From Pseudomonas proteolytica (GTDB lineage Bacteria > Pseudomonadota > Gammaproteobacteria > Pseudomonadales > Pseudomonadaceae), in NCBI RefSeq assembly GCF_007858275.1, contig NZ_VFEV01000015.1, positions 62,001-126,000 of the forward strand: a DNA stretch of 64,000 bases. Direction: 5' to 3'. The notes under the pieces are model-generated. The model ran no database searches. It was not told the DNA's origin and saw only the letters and a program-made list of their open reading frames with translations. Made by a program: the position numbers and the translations under genes. Below are positions 39,552 through 48,567 of this stretch, in pieces. Every line of letters starts with the position of its first letter. The stretch's first letter is position 1.

Positions 39552-40181
39552 CTACACCGTGCGCGGCATCAACGCCAGGCGCACAGCCAGTACCGTCAAC
39601 ACCGTGGCCAGCCCCCATTTTTGCAGGCCTGCGGTCTTCTCACTGCCAGCAAAAAACCGGCTGATCGCCCCGCCAAAAATTCCCAGCACCGCGTGAAACA
39701 CGCCCGCAATCAACGTCAGGACCAAGCCCAATTGCACCAATTGCAGGGCAATGGGGCCGGCCTCGGGCTTGACGAATTGCGGCAGGAACACCATGAAAAA
39801 CAACAGCGCCTTAGGGTTGAGCAAGCTGTTGAGCATAGCGCGCATAAACACCCCGCCCAGGCGCACCCGCACAACCTGGGCGGTGTCCAGGGACGGCTTT
39901 TTCTGCAAGGTCTTGAACGCCAGCCACAGCAGGTACACCACGCCGGCATAGCGAATCAAGTCAAAGGACGGAGGCCAACTGGCCACCAGGGCGGTGACGC
40001 CCGTAGCAGTCAACGCGGTCAGCAGCAGGTCCGCCACGCCGATCCCCAGGCCGGCCGCCACCCCACCCCGCCAGCCGTAGCTCACGCCATGGCTGATGAC
40101 AAAGGCCATGTTCGGCCCGGGCGACAGCAACAACAGCAGCACAGAACCAGAGAAAACCGCCAGGGTTGCGAGATCGATCAT
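39552..40181 (-). CDS. LysE/RhtB-family amino-acid exporter
   Basis: 209 aa with about six transmembrane segments. The family signature near the N-terminus is clear (LLLLLSPGPNMAFVISHGVSYGWRGGVAAGLGIGVADLL), as is LLNPKALLFFMVFLPQF. These inner-membrane proteins export amino acids such as lysine, homoserine or threonine. It is convergent with inhA and divergent from psl. Substrate not predictable. Confidence 0.92.
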   Translation of the reverse strand: MIDLATLAVFSGSVLLLLLSPGPNMAFVISHGVSYGWRGGVAAGLGIGVADLLLTALTATGVTALVASWPPSFDLIRYAGVVYLLWLAFKTLQKKPSLDTAQVVRVRLGGVFMRAMLNSLLNPKALLFFMVFLPQFVKPEAGPIALQLVQLGLVLTLIAGVFHAVLGIFGGAISRFFAGSEKTAGLQKWGLATVLTVLAVRLALMPRTV

Positions 40182-40363
40182 GCTCAGCTCATCCGCCAGG
40201 GAAAGCCGTAGATTAGTCCTACCTCAGCCGCCGATGCCAGCGCAGGCGATACCGGCCTTGAAGCCATAGCTGTGGGAGCCGGCCCAAGGTTCAGCCCGCG
40301 CCCTTCCTACATTGCGTCAAAAAAGGGATTTCCCTCCCCGCAGGAAAATTCCCGTTTTTGTTC

Positions 40364-40370
40364 CTACACT
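40364..40370 (+). promoter_or_regulatory. Candidate sigma-S -10 element upstream of pslA
   Basis: CTACACT inside TTCCTACACTCC matches the extended sigma-S -10 pattern (CTAYACT). It would give a leader of about 300 nt before pslA. Matched by eye only; no clear -35 was required or found. Confidence 0.35.
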
Positions 40371-40451
40371 CCAAAAAGCCATCACTTATTCTCGATAAAT
40401 CTGAGAACCCCCACAAAACATGTCAACAAACCGTCACAACAAGAGTATCTT

Positions 40452-40562
40452 ATGAAGCTCGACGGCGAGAACCCTGATAAAAGTCAAAACCTTGACGAAC
40501 CTATCAGAAGGAGCCATCATTTAGACATTATCGAGCAAAAATACCTGCGAGCAGACAGGTAA
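40452..40562 (+). CDS. Possible 36-aa small protein or leader peptide upstream of pslA
   Basis: The ATG at 40452 follows an AAGAG-type ribosome site at good spacing. The product (MKLDGENPDKSQNLDEP...) is very hydrophilic with no membrane segment and no family I recognise. It is in the psl orientation, about 115 bases before pslA. It may be a real small gene, a translated leader, or chance. Confidence 0.3.
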   Translation: MKLDGENPDKSQNLDEPIRRSHHLDIIEQKYLRADR

Positions 40563-40640
40563 TTGCGTTTTACCCAGCGAAAGCAGTCGTTCGCATTGCA
40601 CCACTTATAAAGCAAACCTGCCTTATGGATGAGCATACGA

Positions 40641-40672
40641 ACAGGGAAGTCCTGGTGGTGCATTGAGGGATG
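40641..40672 (+). promoter_or_regulatory. RsmA/CsrA binding sites covering the pslA translation start region
   Basis: ACAGGGAAGT at 40641-40650 is an exact match to the CsrA/RsmA consensus ACANGGANGU. CAGG (40642-40645) can pair with CCTG (40651-40654), forming a small hairpin around it. A second GGA (GAGGGATG, 40665-40672) overlaps the pslA ribosome site. Two GGA sites, one on the Shine-Dalgarno, are the usual architecture of RsmA-repressed messages. Confidence 0.6.
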
Positions 40673-40676
40673 ATTT

Positions 40677-42116
40677 ATGCGTGACAAGTCGTCAGTCGAC
40701 AGCCTGTTTCTGACTCGTACCGGCTTTGTTGAATTCTTCGTGGTTTTCGTCAAATTACTGCACGGCCTGACGGCGGTCCTGCCGGCGATGATCCTGTTGT
40801 TCTATCCGGATCCGGTGGACCCGCAAATGCGTAGCCACTACCTTGGCCTGCTGCTGTTCTTTGCGATTCTGACCATCATTCTGTTCCAGGCCCTGGGGGT
40901 GTACTCCGAGGATCTGTTCAGCAACCGCCTGCGTTTTCGCGTGATGTTGGTCGCCTGGATTTCCGCGTTTTGCATCCTGCTGTTCATGTACCAGATCCTG
41001 CTACTGTTCCCGCAGTTGAGCCCGCGCAACCTGATGTTCTGGTTCACCCTGAGCCTGATGTTGTTTGGCGTGGAACGCATCCTGATGCTGCGCCTGTATC
41101 GCAACCTGATGAAGAACGGCAAGTTCCTGCAACGCACGGTGATCCTCGGTTTTACCGACACCGCCGTGCATGTGGCCGAACACCTGTCGCGCAACAGTGA
41201 TATCCGCTCCGGCCTGATCGGTTTTATCGACGACCGTACCGAGCGCATCCCCAAGGAATTGAGCAACCTGCCGCTGCTGGGCAACACCCGCGACCTGGAA
41301 AAGCTGATCAGGTCCGAACAGGTCAACCAGGTGATGATCACCCTGCCCTGGGCCGCCGAGCAGCGCATCAACGGGCTGGTCAAGCGCCTGCGGCAGATGT
41401 CGGTCAACGTCATGCTGGTGCCCGACATGGCTGCCCTGCGCTATGGCCACAACCGCATCACCGATGTCGGCGGCATCCTGATGTTCAACACCTCGCAACT
41501 GCCACTGCGCGGCTGGTCACCCTTTATCAAGCGCTGCGAAGACCTGTTGCTGGCCAGTGCCGGGCTGCTGCTGTTTTCCCCGATCATGCTGGTGACGGCC
41601 ATCGCCATCAAGCTCGATTCCAAGGGCCCGGTGTTGTTTCGCCAGAAGCGTTTTGGCTACAACGACAACCTGATCCGGGTGTTCAAGTTCCGCTCGATGT
41701 ACGTCGACCAGACTGACCGCAATGCCGAATGCCAGACCACCCGCCTCGACCCGCGCATCACCCGCGTCGGGCGGATTATCCGCAAGACCAGCATCGACGA
41801 GCTGCCCCAGCTGTTCAACGTGTTGCTGGGCAACATGTCGATGGTCGGCCCCCGCCCCCATGCCACTGCCACCAAAGCCGCCGGGATTCCTTTCGAGGAA
41901 GCCGTGAGCGAGTACAGCTCGCGCCACCGGGTCAAGCCAGGCATCACCGGCTGGGCGCAGATCAATGGCTACCGCGGTGAAACCGACACCCTGTTCAAAA
42001 TTCAGAAACGGGTCGAGTACGACCTGGAATACATCGCCAAATGGTCGGTGTGGTTTGACCTGTACATCGTTTTCATGACGGTCCCGGCCGTCCTTTCCAC
42101 CAAGGAAGTCTATTGA
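40677..42116 (+). CDS. pslA: PslA: undecaprenyl-phosphate sugar transferase, psl initiating enzyme
   Basis: 479 aa polyprenyl glycosylphosphotransferase. Four to five N-terminal membrane segments (about residues 15-125), a nucleotide-binding-like central region (VILGFTDTAVHVAEHL), a further membrane segment (LLLASAGLLLFSPIMLVTAIAIKLDSKGPVLFRQKRFGYN) and the catalytic bacterial sugar transferase domain (FKFRSM, DPRITRVGRIIRKTSIDELPQLFNVLLGNMSMVGPRP). It moves a sugar phosphate from a nucleotide sugar to the lipid carrier at the inner membrane and so starts the repeat unit. Length and gene order match P. aeruginosa PslA. First gene of the operon; a GAGGGA ribosome site overlaps an RsmA-type motif. 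Confidence 0.93.
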   Translation: MRDKSSVDSLFLTRTGFVEFFVVFVKLLHGLTAVLPAMILLFYPDPVDPQMRSHYLGLLLFFAILTIILFQALGVYSEDLFSNRLRFRVMLVAWISAFCILLFMYQILLLFPQLSPRNLMFWFTLSLMLFGVERILMLRLYRNLMKNGKFLQRTVILGFTDTAVHVAEHLSRNSDIRSGLIGFIDDRTERIPKELSNLPLLGNTRDLEKLIRSEQVNQVMITLPWAAEQRINGLVKRLRQMSVNVMLVPDMAALRYGHNRITDVGGILMFNTSQLPLRGWSPFIKRCEDLLLASAGLLLFSPIMLVTAIAIKLDSKGPVLFRQKRFGYNDNLIRVFKFRSMYVDQTDRNAECQTTRLDPRITRVGRIIRKTSIDELPQLFNVLLGNMSMVGPRPHATATKAAGIPFEEAVSEYSSRHRVKPGITGWAQINGYRGETDTLFKIQKRVEYDLEYIAKWSVWFDLYIVFMTVPAVLSTKEVY

Positions 42117-43579
42117 TGAACACCCTCAACGGATTGATTCCCTGCATCATTTCCGGTGGCTCGGGCACGCGGCTGTGGCCGGTTTCGCGGCAGAACATGC
42201 CCAAACCGTTCATGCGTATGCGCGACGACCAGAGCCTGCTGCAGAAAACCTTCCTGCGCGCCAGCCACCTGCCGGGGGTCGACAGCGTGCTGACGGTAAC
42301 CAACCGCGACCTGCTGTTTCGCACCCTCGACGATTACCGCGCGGTCAACACGGCCCAATTGGGCCTGGACCTGTTGCTCGAACCGTTTGGCCGCAATACC
42401 GCCGCCGCCATCGCGGTCGCGGCCTTGCATGTGCAAGAGTTTTTCGGCGGCGACGCACAGTTGCTGGTGATGCCGGCCGACCACCTGATCCTTGATGAAA
42501 GCGCCTTCGCCCAGGCCGTGGCCCAGGCCCGCGAATTGGCCGAAGCGGGTTACCTGGTGACCTTCGGCATCCAGCCCGACCGCCCCGAAACGGGCTTTGG
42601 CTATATCGAACAAGGTTCGGCCCTGGCACAGGGTTTTCGCGTCCAGCGTTTCGTCGAAAAACCCGACCTGGCCACCGCCCAAGGCTACCTGGACGGCGGC
42701 AAGCACCTGTGGAATGCCGGGATGTTCTGCTTCAAGGCCGCCACCGTGCTCGACGAGCTGGCGACCCACGCGCCAGCCGTGCTCGACGCCGCCAAAGCCG
42801 CGCTGGCGCACAGCACCAGCCTGCAGAACAGCAGTAGCCGCCAGCGCGAACTGAACCCGCAAGGCTTTGGCACCGCGCCAGACATTTCCATCGACGTGGC
42901 CCTGATGGAGAAATCCGCACAGGTCGCCGTGGTGCCCTGTGACATTGGCTGGAGCGATATCGGCTCCTGGGAAGCCGTGCGCCAGTTGACCGCCAGCGAC
43001 GACAACGGCAACCAGATCAATGGCGAAGCGATCCTGCACGACGTGCACAACTGCTACATCGACTCGCCCAAGCGTGTGTTGGGGGCGGTCGGGGTCCGTG
43101 ACCTGATCATCGTCGACACCCCCGACGCCCTGCTGATTGCCGACGCCAACCGCAGCCAGGACGTGCGCCATATCGTCGCCGAGCTCAAGCGCCAGAACCA
43201 CCCGGCATTCAGCCTGCACCGCACCGTCACCCGGCCGTGGGGCACCTATACGGTGCTGGAGGAAAGCTCCCGTTTCAAAATCAAGCGCATCGTGGTCAAG
43301 CCCAAGGGCTCGCTGTCTTTGCAGATGCACCACCACCGCAGCGAACACTGGGTAGTGGTCAGCGGCGCCGCCATGATCACCAATGGTGAGCGCGAGATCC
43401 TGCTCAACATGAACGAGTCCACCTACATTCCCGCCGGGCACAAACACCGCCTGACCAACCCCGGCATCATCGATCTGGTAATGATCGAGGTGCAGAGCGG
43501 CGAATACCTGGGCGAAGACGACATTGTGCGCTTCGATGATATCTACGGCCGCGCGCCCGGCAGCGAGCCCCAGCCCTGA
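42116..43579 (+). CDS. pslB: PslB: bifunctional mannose-6-phosphate isomerase / GDP-mannose pyrophosphorylase
   Basis: 487 aa from the ATG at 42116, overlapping the pslA stop by one base (TGATG). N-terminal nucleotidyltransferase signature GGSGTRLWPVSR and FVEKPD; C-terminal type II phosphomannose isomerase cupin (TRPWGTYTVLEE, FKIKRIVVKPKGSLSLQMH, HHRSEHWVVVSG). Together these convert fructose-6-phosphate-derived mannose phosphates to GDP-mannose, the main Psl sugar donor, in the cytoplasm. Confidence 0.94.
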   Translation: MNTLNGLIPCIISGGSGTRLWPVSRQNMPKPFMRMRDDQSLLQKTFLRASHLPGVDSVLTVTNRDLLFRTLDDYRAVNTAQLGLDLLLEPFGRNTAAAIAVAALHVQEFFGGDAQLLVMPADHLILDESAFAQAVAQARELAEAGYLVTFGIQPDRPETGFGYIEQGSALAQGFRVQRFVEKPDLATAQGYLDGGKHLWNAGMFCFKAATVLDELATHAPAVLDAAKAALAHSTSLQNSSSRQRELNPQGFGTAPDISIDVALMEKSAQVAVVPCDIGWSDIGSWEAVRQLTASDDNGNQINGEAILHDVHNCYIDSPKRVLGAVGVRDLIIVDTPDALLIADANRSQDVRHIVAELKRQNHPAFSLHRTVTRPWGTYTVLEESSRFKIKRIVVKPKGSLSLQMHHHRSEHWVVVSGAAMITNGEREILLNMNESTYIPAGHKHRLTNPGIIDLVMIEVQSGEYLGEDDIVRFDDIYGRAPGSEPQP

Positions 43580-44490
43580 TGCGTACCTCCCTGATCATTC
43601 CGACCCGTAACGCAGCCAGCCACCTCGACCGGCTGCTGCCGGCGCTGCGCATGCAAACCGTGCAACCCGACGAAATGCTGGTGGTCGACAGCGCATCGAG
43701 CGACGACACAGTGGCGCGCTTTCGCGAGTTCGGCGCCCGTGTCGAAGTGATCGACGCCCGCCACTTCAACCACGGCGGTACGCGGCGCTGGGCCAGCGAA
43801 CAGGTGGGCGGCGACGCCCTGATCGTGATGACCCAGGACGCGATCCCGGCCGAACCCGAGACGTTCGCCAAGCTGCTCGAAGAGCTGCAACTGGACCCGC
43901 TCAATGGCGTTGCCTACGGCCGGCAACTGCCGCACCCCGGTGCCGGGGTGCTGGGTGCGCAGTCGCGGCACTTCAATTACCCGGCGCACAGCCGCAGCAA
44001 AAGCCTGGCCGATGCGCCGCAGTTGGGGATCAAGACGTGCTTTAGCTCCGACTCGTTTTCGGTGTACCGGCGCAGCGCCCTGCAGGCCGTGGGTGGATTC
44101 CCGGCCGATGTGATCGGCAGCGAGGACGCCTACGTCGCCGCGCGCATGCTACTGGCAGGCTGGAAGGTGCAGTACGCCGCCAGCGCCCGGGTCTATCACT
44201 CCCACGACTACCGACTCATGGATGAGTTTCACCGCTACTTCGACATTGGTGTGTTCTACGGCCGCGAGCCATGGATTCGCCAAGCGTTCGGCGACGCCGG
44301 CGGCGAAGGTAAACGCTATGTACTGGCCGAATTACGTGCCTTGCGCGAGGCCAACGCCTTGCACCGCGCCCCCGAAGTGGTGGTGCGCAGTGCCTTTAAA
44401 TTGCTGGGCTATCGCCTCGGCCACCTTGAACGCTACTTGCCCAACTCGCTCAAGCAGCGCCTGGGCATGTTTTCCACCTACTGGACTTGA
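43579..44490 (+). CDS. pslC: PslC: family 2 glycosyltransferase
   Basis: 303 aa GT-A glycosyltransferase. LIIPTRNAASHLDRLLPAL and the nucleotide-binding VVDSASSDDTV at the N-terminus, a rhamnosyltransferase-like HFNHGGTRRWASE segment, acidic motif near ALIVMTQDAIP, and GSEDAYVAARMLLAGWKV for the acceptor side. It overlaps the pslB stop by one base. It presumably adds one sugar of the Psl repeat unit on the cytoplasmic face; donor and linkage cannot be read here. Confidence 0.9.
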   Translation: MRTSLIIPTRNAASHLDRLLPALRMQTVQPDEMLVVDSASSDDTVARFREFGARVEVIDARHFNHGGTRRWASEQVGGDALIVMTQDAIPAEPETFAKLLEELQLDPLNGVAYGRQLPHPGAGVLGAQSRHFNYPAHSRSKSLADAPQLGIKTCFSSDSFSVYRRSALQAVGGFPADVIGSEDAYVAARMLLAGWKVQYAASARVYHSHDYRLMDEFHRYFDIGVFYGREPWIRQAFGDAGGEGKRYVLAELRALREANALHRAPEVVVRSAFKLLGYRLGHLERYLPNSLKQRLGMFSTYWT

Positions 44491-44496
44491 GCCGTC

Positions 44497-45330
44497 ATGA
44501 AGACTACCAACCGACGTTCCCGTCTTACCCTGTTCAGCCTGTTGACTGCCTCGATCTGGCTGGCTGGTTGTTCGACCCCTGCGCGGGTGCCGCTTCCTGA
44601 TAACAATACGCTCAAGGCCGGCCATCAAGCGGCGCTGACCTTGGCCGACCTGCCGCCCCCACAGGTGCTGATCCAGAGTGGCGACCTGTTGCGCATCGTG
44701 CGCGATGCGCAGGAGCCCGCGGCAGCCGACGACATGACGGTATTTGTCGTGCGTCCCGACGGGGTGATCTCAATGCCCAACATCGGTCGGATCAAGGCGG
44801 CATTGCGCACGCCTGAAGACCTGGGGAAGGAAATTACCGACAAGTACAAGCGCATCTACCGCGAGCCAGCAGTGACAGTGAACATCGCCAGTGCACCGAG
44901 CAATAAGGTGTTTATCGGTGGTGCGGTGCCTAACCCGGCGTTTTTTGACCTGGCGGGCAATGTCAGTGTGGAGCAGGCGTTGCTGAGTTCCGGGGGAGTT
45001 TTGCCGTCGGCTGACAGCTCCAACGTGGCGTTAATGCGCACCGGCCCTGATGGCAAGTACCGGACGTACTTCATCAGTCTGAACAGCATGTTGACCAACC
45101 CGAACCATCCCAGGGTTGCGCTGCAACGTGGCGATTTGATCTTTGTGCCGCAGTCGGGCATTGGCGCAACCGTGGAGGCGGTGGATATGTACTTCACCCG
45201 CCTGTTCCCGATCAACAAGGGTATTGGTATTGGCTTGAATTACGACCTCAACGACAGCGGCGTGAAGAACAGCGGGAATACGACCAACAACACCAGCATC
45301 GACAACGTCAACATCCCTGGGGTCCCTTAG
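44497..45330 (+). CDS. pslD: PslD: outer-membrane polysaccharide export lipoprotein (Wza/OPX family)
   Basis: 277 aa. Signal peptide with lipobox LAGC (about residues 15-26). Poly_export domain (VLIQSGDLLRIVRDAQEP, VRPDGVISMPNIGRIKAAL, EITDKYKRIYREPAVTVNIA) followed by SLBB-type repeats (KVFIGGAVPNPAFFDLAGNVSVEQALLSSGG). It exports Psl across the outer membrane together with PslE. It begins 6 bases after pslC; 76 bases separate it from pslE, the largest gap in the operon. Confidence 0.93.
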   Translation: MKTTNRRSRLTLFSLLTASIWLAGCSTPARVPLPDNNTLKAGHQAALTLADLPPPQVLIQSGDLLRIVRDAQEPAAADDMTVFVVRPDGVISMPNIGRIKAALRTPEDLGKEITDKYKRIYREPAVTVNIASAPSNKVFIGGAVPNPAFFDLAGNVSVEQALLSSGGVLPSADSSNVALMRTGPDGKYRTYFISLNSMLTNPNHPRVALQRGDLIFVPQSGIGATVEAVDMYFTRLFPINKGIGIGLNYDLNDSGVKNSGNTTNNTSIDNVNIPGVP

Positions 45331-45406
45331 CAATGGAACGCGTCTTTGAAACTTCGATGCCTGCACCCAAGCCCCATCTTCACCTCCCTATCAATGGAGT
45401 GATCCT

Positions 45407-47386
45407 GTGATCGAAATCCGCTCTCTACGCGACCTCTTGCGGCTGTTTTTCATCTTCCGCCGCGAATTCAAACTGGCCGTGATCACCACGATTGTGGTGG
45501 CCGTGTTGGGTGCCTTCCTGCTGCCGGCTCGCTACGAGTCCGACGCGCGCTTGCTGGTCAAGCCAGGGCGGGACAACACCACATTGCCGATCGAAGCCGC
45601 CAACCGCCAGACGCTGATTGCACCCAGCACCCAACACGATCCGATCGTGGATGAAGAGAAGATGCTCACCGGCCGGCCCATCGTGCATATCGTTGCCGAG
45701 CGCTACCTGGCGATGACGTCCGAGCCGCCACAGGGCTTCTGGAAAGTCACCAAGTTCTACGTCAAGAAAGCCGCGGGTGAAGTGCTCGATGCGGTGCGCA
45801 GCGTCCTGCAATTCGTGGGCCTGGCCGAGAAGCAAAGCCCGCTGGAACGCCTGGCGACCAAGCTGGAGAAGAACTTCGAAGCCGGTCACGAACCGGGCTC
45901 CTCGGTGATCGAGATTTCCTTCACCTGGGACGATCCGGTCATCGCGCAAAAGGTCGTCGAGACCTGGGTCGATGCCTACCTCGAAGAGCGGGCGCGGATT
46001 CTCGGGCGCAAGAGCCTGCATACCTTCTATGAAGCCGAGCGCACCAAGGTCGCCACCAACATCCAGGGGCTCAAGGATGAACTGCAGGGTCGCTTGAAGC
46101 AGATCGATTCGATCAGCGTGGACGCGCGTCTGAAAAACCTGACCAACCAGATCGACCGCGTCACCGACGCCAAGGTCACCGCACAAAACCAGATCGCGGG
46201 GATCCGCAGCTTCCTGGCCAACGCCAGCCAGCAGATCAAGAACCAGCCAGCGGAAGTGGTAACGGCCCGGGAAACCAGCCTCAACCCGACCCAGCTTGAC
46301 CTCAAGCGCCAGCTCAACGCCCTGCAAGTGGAACGCGCACGCCTGCTGCGCACCTACCTGCCAGGTACGCCGCAGGTCAACCAGATCGAGCAGAACATCC
46401 GCGACATGGAAGCTCTCAGCGCCCAGGAAGCAACACGCCTGGAACGCTCGCAAAACACCGCGCCCAACAGCCTGGTGATCAACGTCAAGCAGCAGATCAT
46501 CGACGCCCAGTTGCAGGAGCGCAAACTGGCCGGGGAAATCGAGAACTACGACAAGACCCTCGCCGAACTGCGCGCCCAGCGTGACCAGGCGATGACCGAT
46601 GAACCCGAACTGAACAAGCTGACTCAGCAACTGCGCACCGCCGAGAAAAGCTACGCGCTGTACTCGGAAAACCTCGAACAGGCGCGCATCGACCACGAAC
46701 TGGACAGCAGCCAGATCAGCAACATCGCCCTGATCGAACACGCCACCCTTAACCCGGCGCGCGTGTTTCCCAAGAGCCTGCTGATTCTGTTGTTCACCAT
46801 TCCCGCCGGCCTGGCCGTCGGTTTGCTGACCATCTATGTGCTGTATCTGCTGGACCAGCGCATCCACGATGGTGCGCGCTTGCAGGAAGTGTTCGGTGTA
46901 CCGCTGTGGAGCAGCATCCCCGATGTGCAACACGCCACGCCGGCAGCCCTCACCGCCAGCATCTATCGCCTGTACAGCCTGCTGCCCGCCGAGCGCATCG
47001 CCAGCGAGGGCTTTGCCCTGGGCCTGACCTCGGCACGGCATGGCGAAGGCGTAAGCTTTATCATCGAGCAACTCAAGCGTCTGCTGGAAGAACGCGGCCA
47101 CCGGGTCTCGGTCAACGGCAGCGACGCCGCGAAGCCGGGTGAAGTGCTGCTGTTGGATGCGTCTGCCCTGTCGTCCAACCCGCAGGCATTCCTCACCCTG
47201 CGCCGCGCCGACCAGATCGTGCTGGTGATCGAAGCCCGCACCAGTACCGTGCCGACCATCGAGAACGCTCTGTCGTTGCTGACCACTGCGTTCGGCAAAG
47301 TCGACGGAATGATCCTCAACCGCCGCCGTTTTGAAGTGCCGGCCAATGTCCTGGCGCGGATCAACAGCTGGCGCGGTGCGGCCTGA
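45407..47386 (+). CDS. pslE: PslE: Wzz-like polysaccharide co-polymerase
   Basis: 659 aa, GTG start behind GGAGTGATCC. Two membrane segments (about 20-40, LAVITTIVVAVLGAFLL, and about 460-480, LLILLFTIPAGLAVGLLTIYVLYLL) enclose a large periplasmic, mostly coiled-coil region (about 190-445) with the Wzz/GNVR pattern. A C-terminal cytoplasmic domain (GFALGLTSARHGEGVSFIIEQLK...LLLDAS) resembles a tyrosine-autokinase fold, but I see no proper Walker A lysine motif, so it is probably not an active kinase. It controls chain length and partners the PslD exit channel. Confidence 0.92.
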   Translation: MIEIRSLRDLLRLFFIFRREFKLAVITTIVVAVLGAFLLPARYESDARLLVKPGRDNTTLPIEAANRQTLIAPSTQHDPIVDEEKMLTGRPIVHIVAERYLAMTSEPPQGFWKVTKFYVKKAAGEVLDAVRSVLQFVGLAEKQSPLERLATKLEKNFEAGHEPGSSVIEISFTWDDPVIAQKVVETWVDAYLEERARILGRKSLHTFYEAERTKVATNIQGLKDELQGRLKQIDSISVDARLKNLTNQIDRVTDAKVTAQNQIAGIRSFLANASQQIKNQPAEVVTARETSLNPTQLDLKRQLNALQVERARLLRTYLPGTPQVNQIEQNIRDMEALSAQEATRLERSQNTAPNSLVINVKQQIIDAQLQERKLAGEIENYDKTLAELRAQRDQAMTDEPELNKLTQQLRTAEKSYALYSENLEQARIDHELDSSQISNIALIEHATLNPARVFPKSLLILLFTIPAGLAVGLLTIYVLYLLDQRIHDGARLQEVFGVPLWSSIPDVQHATPAALTASIYRLYSLLPAERIASEGFALGLTSARHGEGVSFIIEQLKRLLEERGHRVSVNGSDAAKPGEVLLLDASALSSNPQAFLTLRRADQIVLVIEARTSTVPTIENALSLLTTAFGKVDGMILNRRRFEVPANVLARINSWRGAA

Positions 47387-48567
47387 TGCGCATTGCGCTG
47401 CTGGCGCCACTGCCGCCGGAGCAGACCGGGATCGCCGACTACGCTGCGCATTTGCGCAGCGCGTTGCGCGAACAAGGCCTGGAGGTGCTGACGCCGCTGG
47501 AGGGTTGCCTGGACCTGGCGCAACAGCTGCAGCGCCTGCAAGCCTTTGACTGGCGCGGCGTGGACCTGGTGCATGCCGAGCTGGGCGGCGGGCGCTTTGC
47601 CGAGTTTCAGGCCCTGGACTACCTGCGCCGCACCCAACCGCAATTGCCGCTGACCGCCACCGTGCACGACCCGGAACGCCTGATCTGGCGCCGGGCCAAG
47701 CTGTTTTTCCCGCTGACCCTGCTCGAACGCCTGCCCCACCCGCTGCCCCAGGCGGCGGCGTTGCTGGCCGATCCATTGACCCTTTACGAAGAACGGCGCC
47801 TGGCCAAAAGCATGCGCCGCCTGATCACCCTCACCCGCCTGGGCGGCGACTGCCTGCGCCAGCGCATGGGCCTCAAACCCGAGCAAGTGGCGGTGATTGC
47901 CCACGGCAACCTGCCCATCGCCCCCGTGGCCTTGCCGCCGTTGCAACCGCTGCGCCTGCTGTACTTCGGCTTTATCTACCGGGGCAAGGGCATCGAAGAC
48001 CTGCTACAGGCCCTGGCCCGCACCCTGGCCGCCCACCCGCAATGCCGTGGCCAGGTGCGCCTGACGCTGGCCGGTGGCACCGCGCCGGAAATGACCTTCG
48101 ACCCGGCCGGCAACTACCTCGATGGCCTGCGCCAACTGATCGCCACCCTGCACCTGAGCGATGTGGTGGACTGGCAACTGGACCTGCCTTCGGCCGATAT
48201 CCCGCACACGATCCAGGCGCACCATGTGATGGTGCTGCCTTACCGCGAATCGAAAAAACTCGGCTTCCTCGGCCAGATGCGCGGCACCAGCGGCGCGCTG
48301 TCCTGGGCCAATGCCTGCGGGCGCGGGGTGATTACCTCTAACGCCCGCGCCTTCGCCGAAGAAGTCGCCGGTGGCAATGGCATCACCTATCAACAGGGGG
48401 ATATCGCCTCGTTGAGCGATGCCTTGAGCCGCCTGATCCTCGACCCGCAACAGGCCCGCCAGTGGGCCGACCACGCTGCCGATATCGGCCGGCAGCGCCA
48501 GTGGGCCAGCACCGCCCAACGCTTTGCCGAGTTGTTCCAGGCCGTAGTCAAGGAGCCTTTGCGATGA
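47386..48567 (+). CDS. pslF: PslF: family 4 glycosyltransferase
   Basis: 393 aa GT-B enzyme. N-terminal LLAPLPPEQTGIADYAAHLRSALREQGLEV; C-terminal donor domain with LRLLYFGFIYRGKGIEDLLQALA and an acidic region around NARAFAEEVAGGNGI. It overlaps the pslE stop by one base and the pslG start by ATGA. Cytoplasmic addition of one Psl sugar is inferred from the operon position matching P. aeruginosa pslF. Confidence 0.9.
   Translation: MRIALLAPLPPEQTGIADYAAHLRSALREQGLEVLTPLEGCLDLAQQLQRLQAFDWRGVDLVHAELGGGRFAEFQALDYLRRTQPQLPLTATVHDPERLIWRRAKLFFPLTLLERLPHPLPQAAALLADPLTLYEERRLAKSMRRLITLTRLGGDCLRQRMGLKPEQVAVIAHGNLPIAPVALPPLQPLRLLYFGFIYRGKGIEDLLQALARTLAAHPQCRGQVRLTLAGGTAPEMTFDPAGNYLDGLRQLIATLHLSDVVDWQLDLPSADIPHTIQAHHVMVLPYRESKKLGFLGQMRGTSGALSWANACGRGVITSNARAFAEEVAGGNGITYQQGDIASLSDALSRLILDPQQARQWADHAADIGRQRQWASTAQRFAELFQAVVKEPLR

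Larger units (their letters stand above)
40182..40676 (+). promoter_or_regulatory. Long psl leader/promoter region
   Basis: About 495 bases between the LysE-type gene and pslA, clearly more AT-rich than its surroundings in its middle. It holds a partial REP (GTGGGAGCCGGCCC near 40273), a sigma-S-like -10 (CTACACT, 40364-40370), a possible 36-codon small ORF (40452-40562), and the RsmA/CsrA-type sites just before pslA. In P. aeruginosa psl is under RpoS and RsmA control, so this layout is plausible. Confidence 0.55.

Noticed and set aside
40182..40676. Riboswitch or sRNA gene in the psl leader
   Set aside because: No known aptamer core is recognisable; apart from the RsmA-type hairpin, the structure seen is limited to short hairpins.
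42110..43447. 445-codon minus-strand frame opposite pslB, and similar ones opposite pslE, pslG and pslJ
   Set aside because: The sense strand carries complete recognised enzymes in an operon; the antisense products have no family features.
45407..47386. PslE as an active bacterial tyrosine autokinase
   Set aside because: The C-terminal domain resembles the fold, but I see no proper Walker A lysine motif or Tyr-rich tail.
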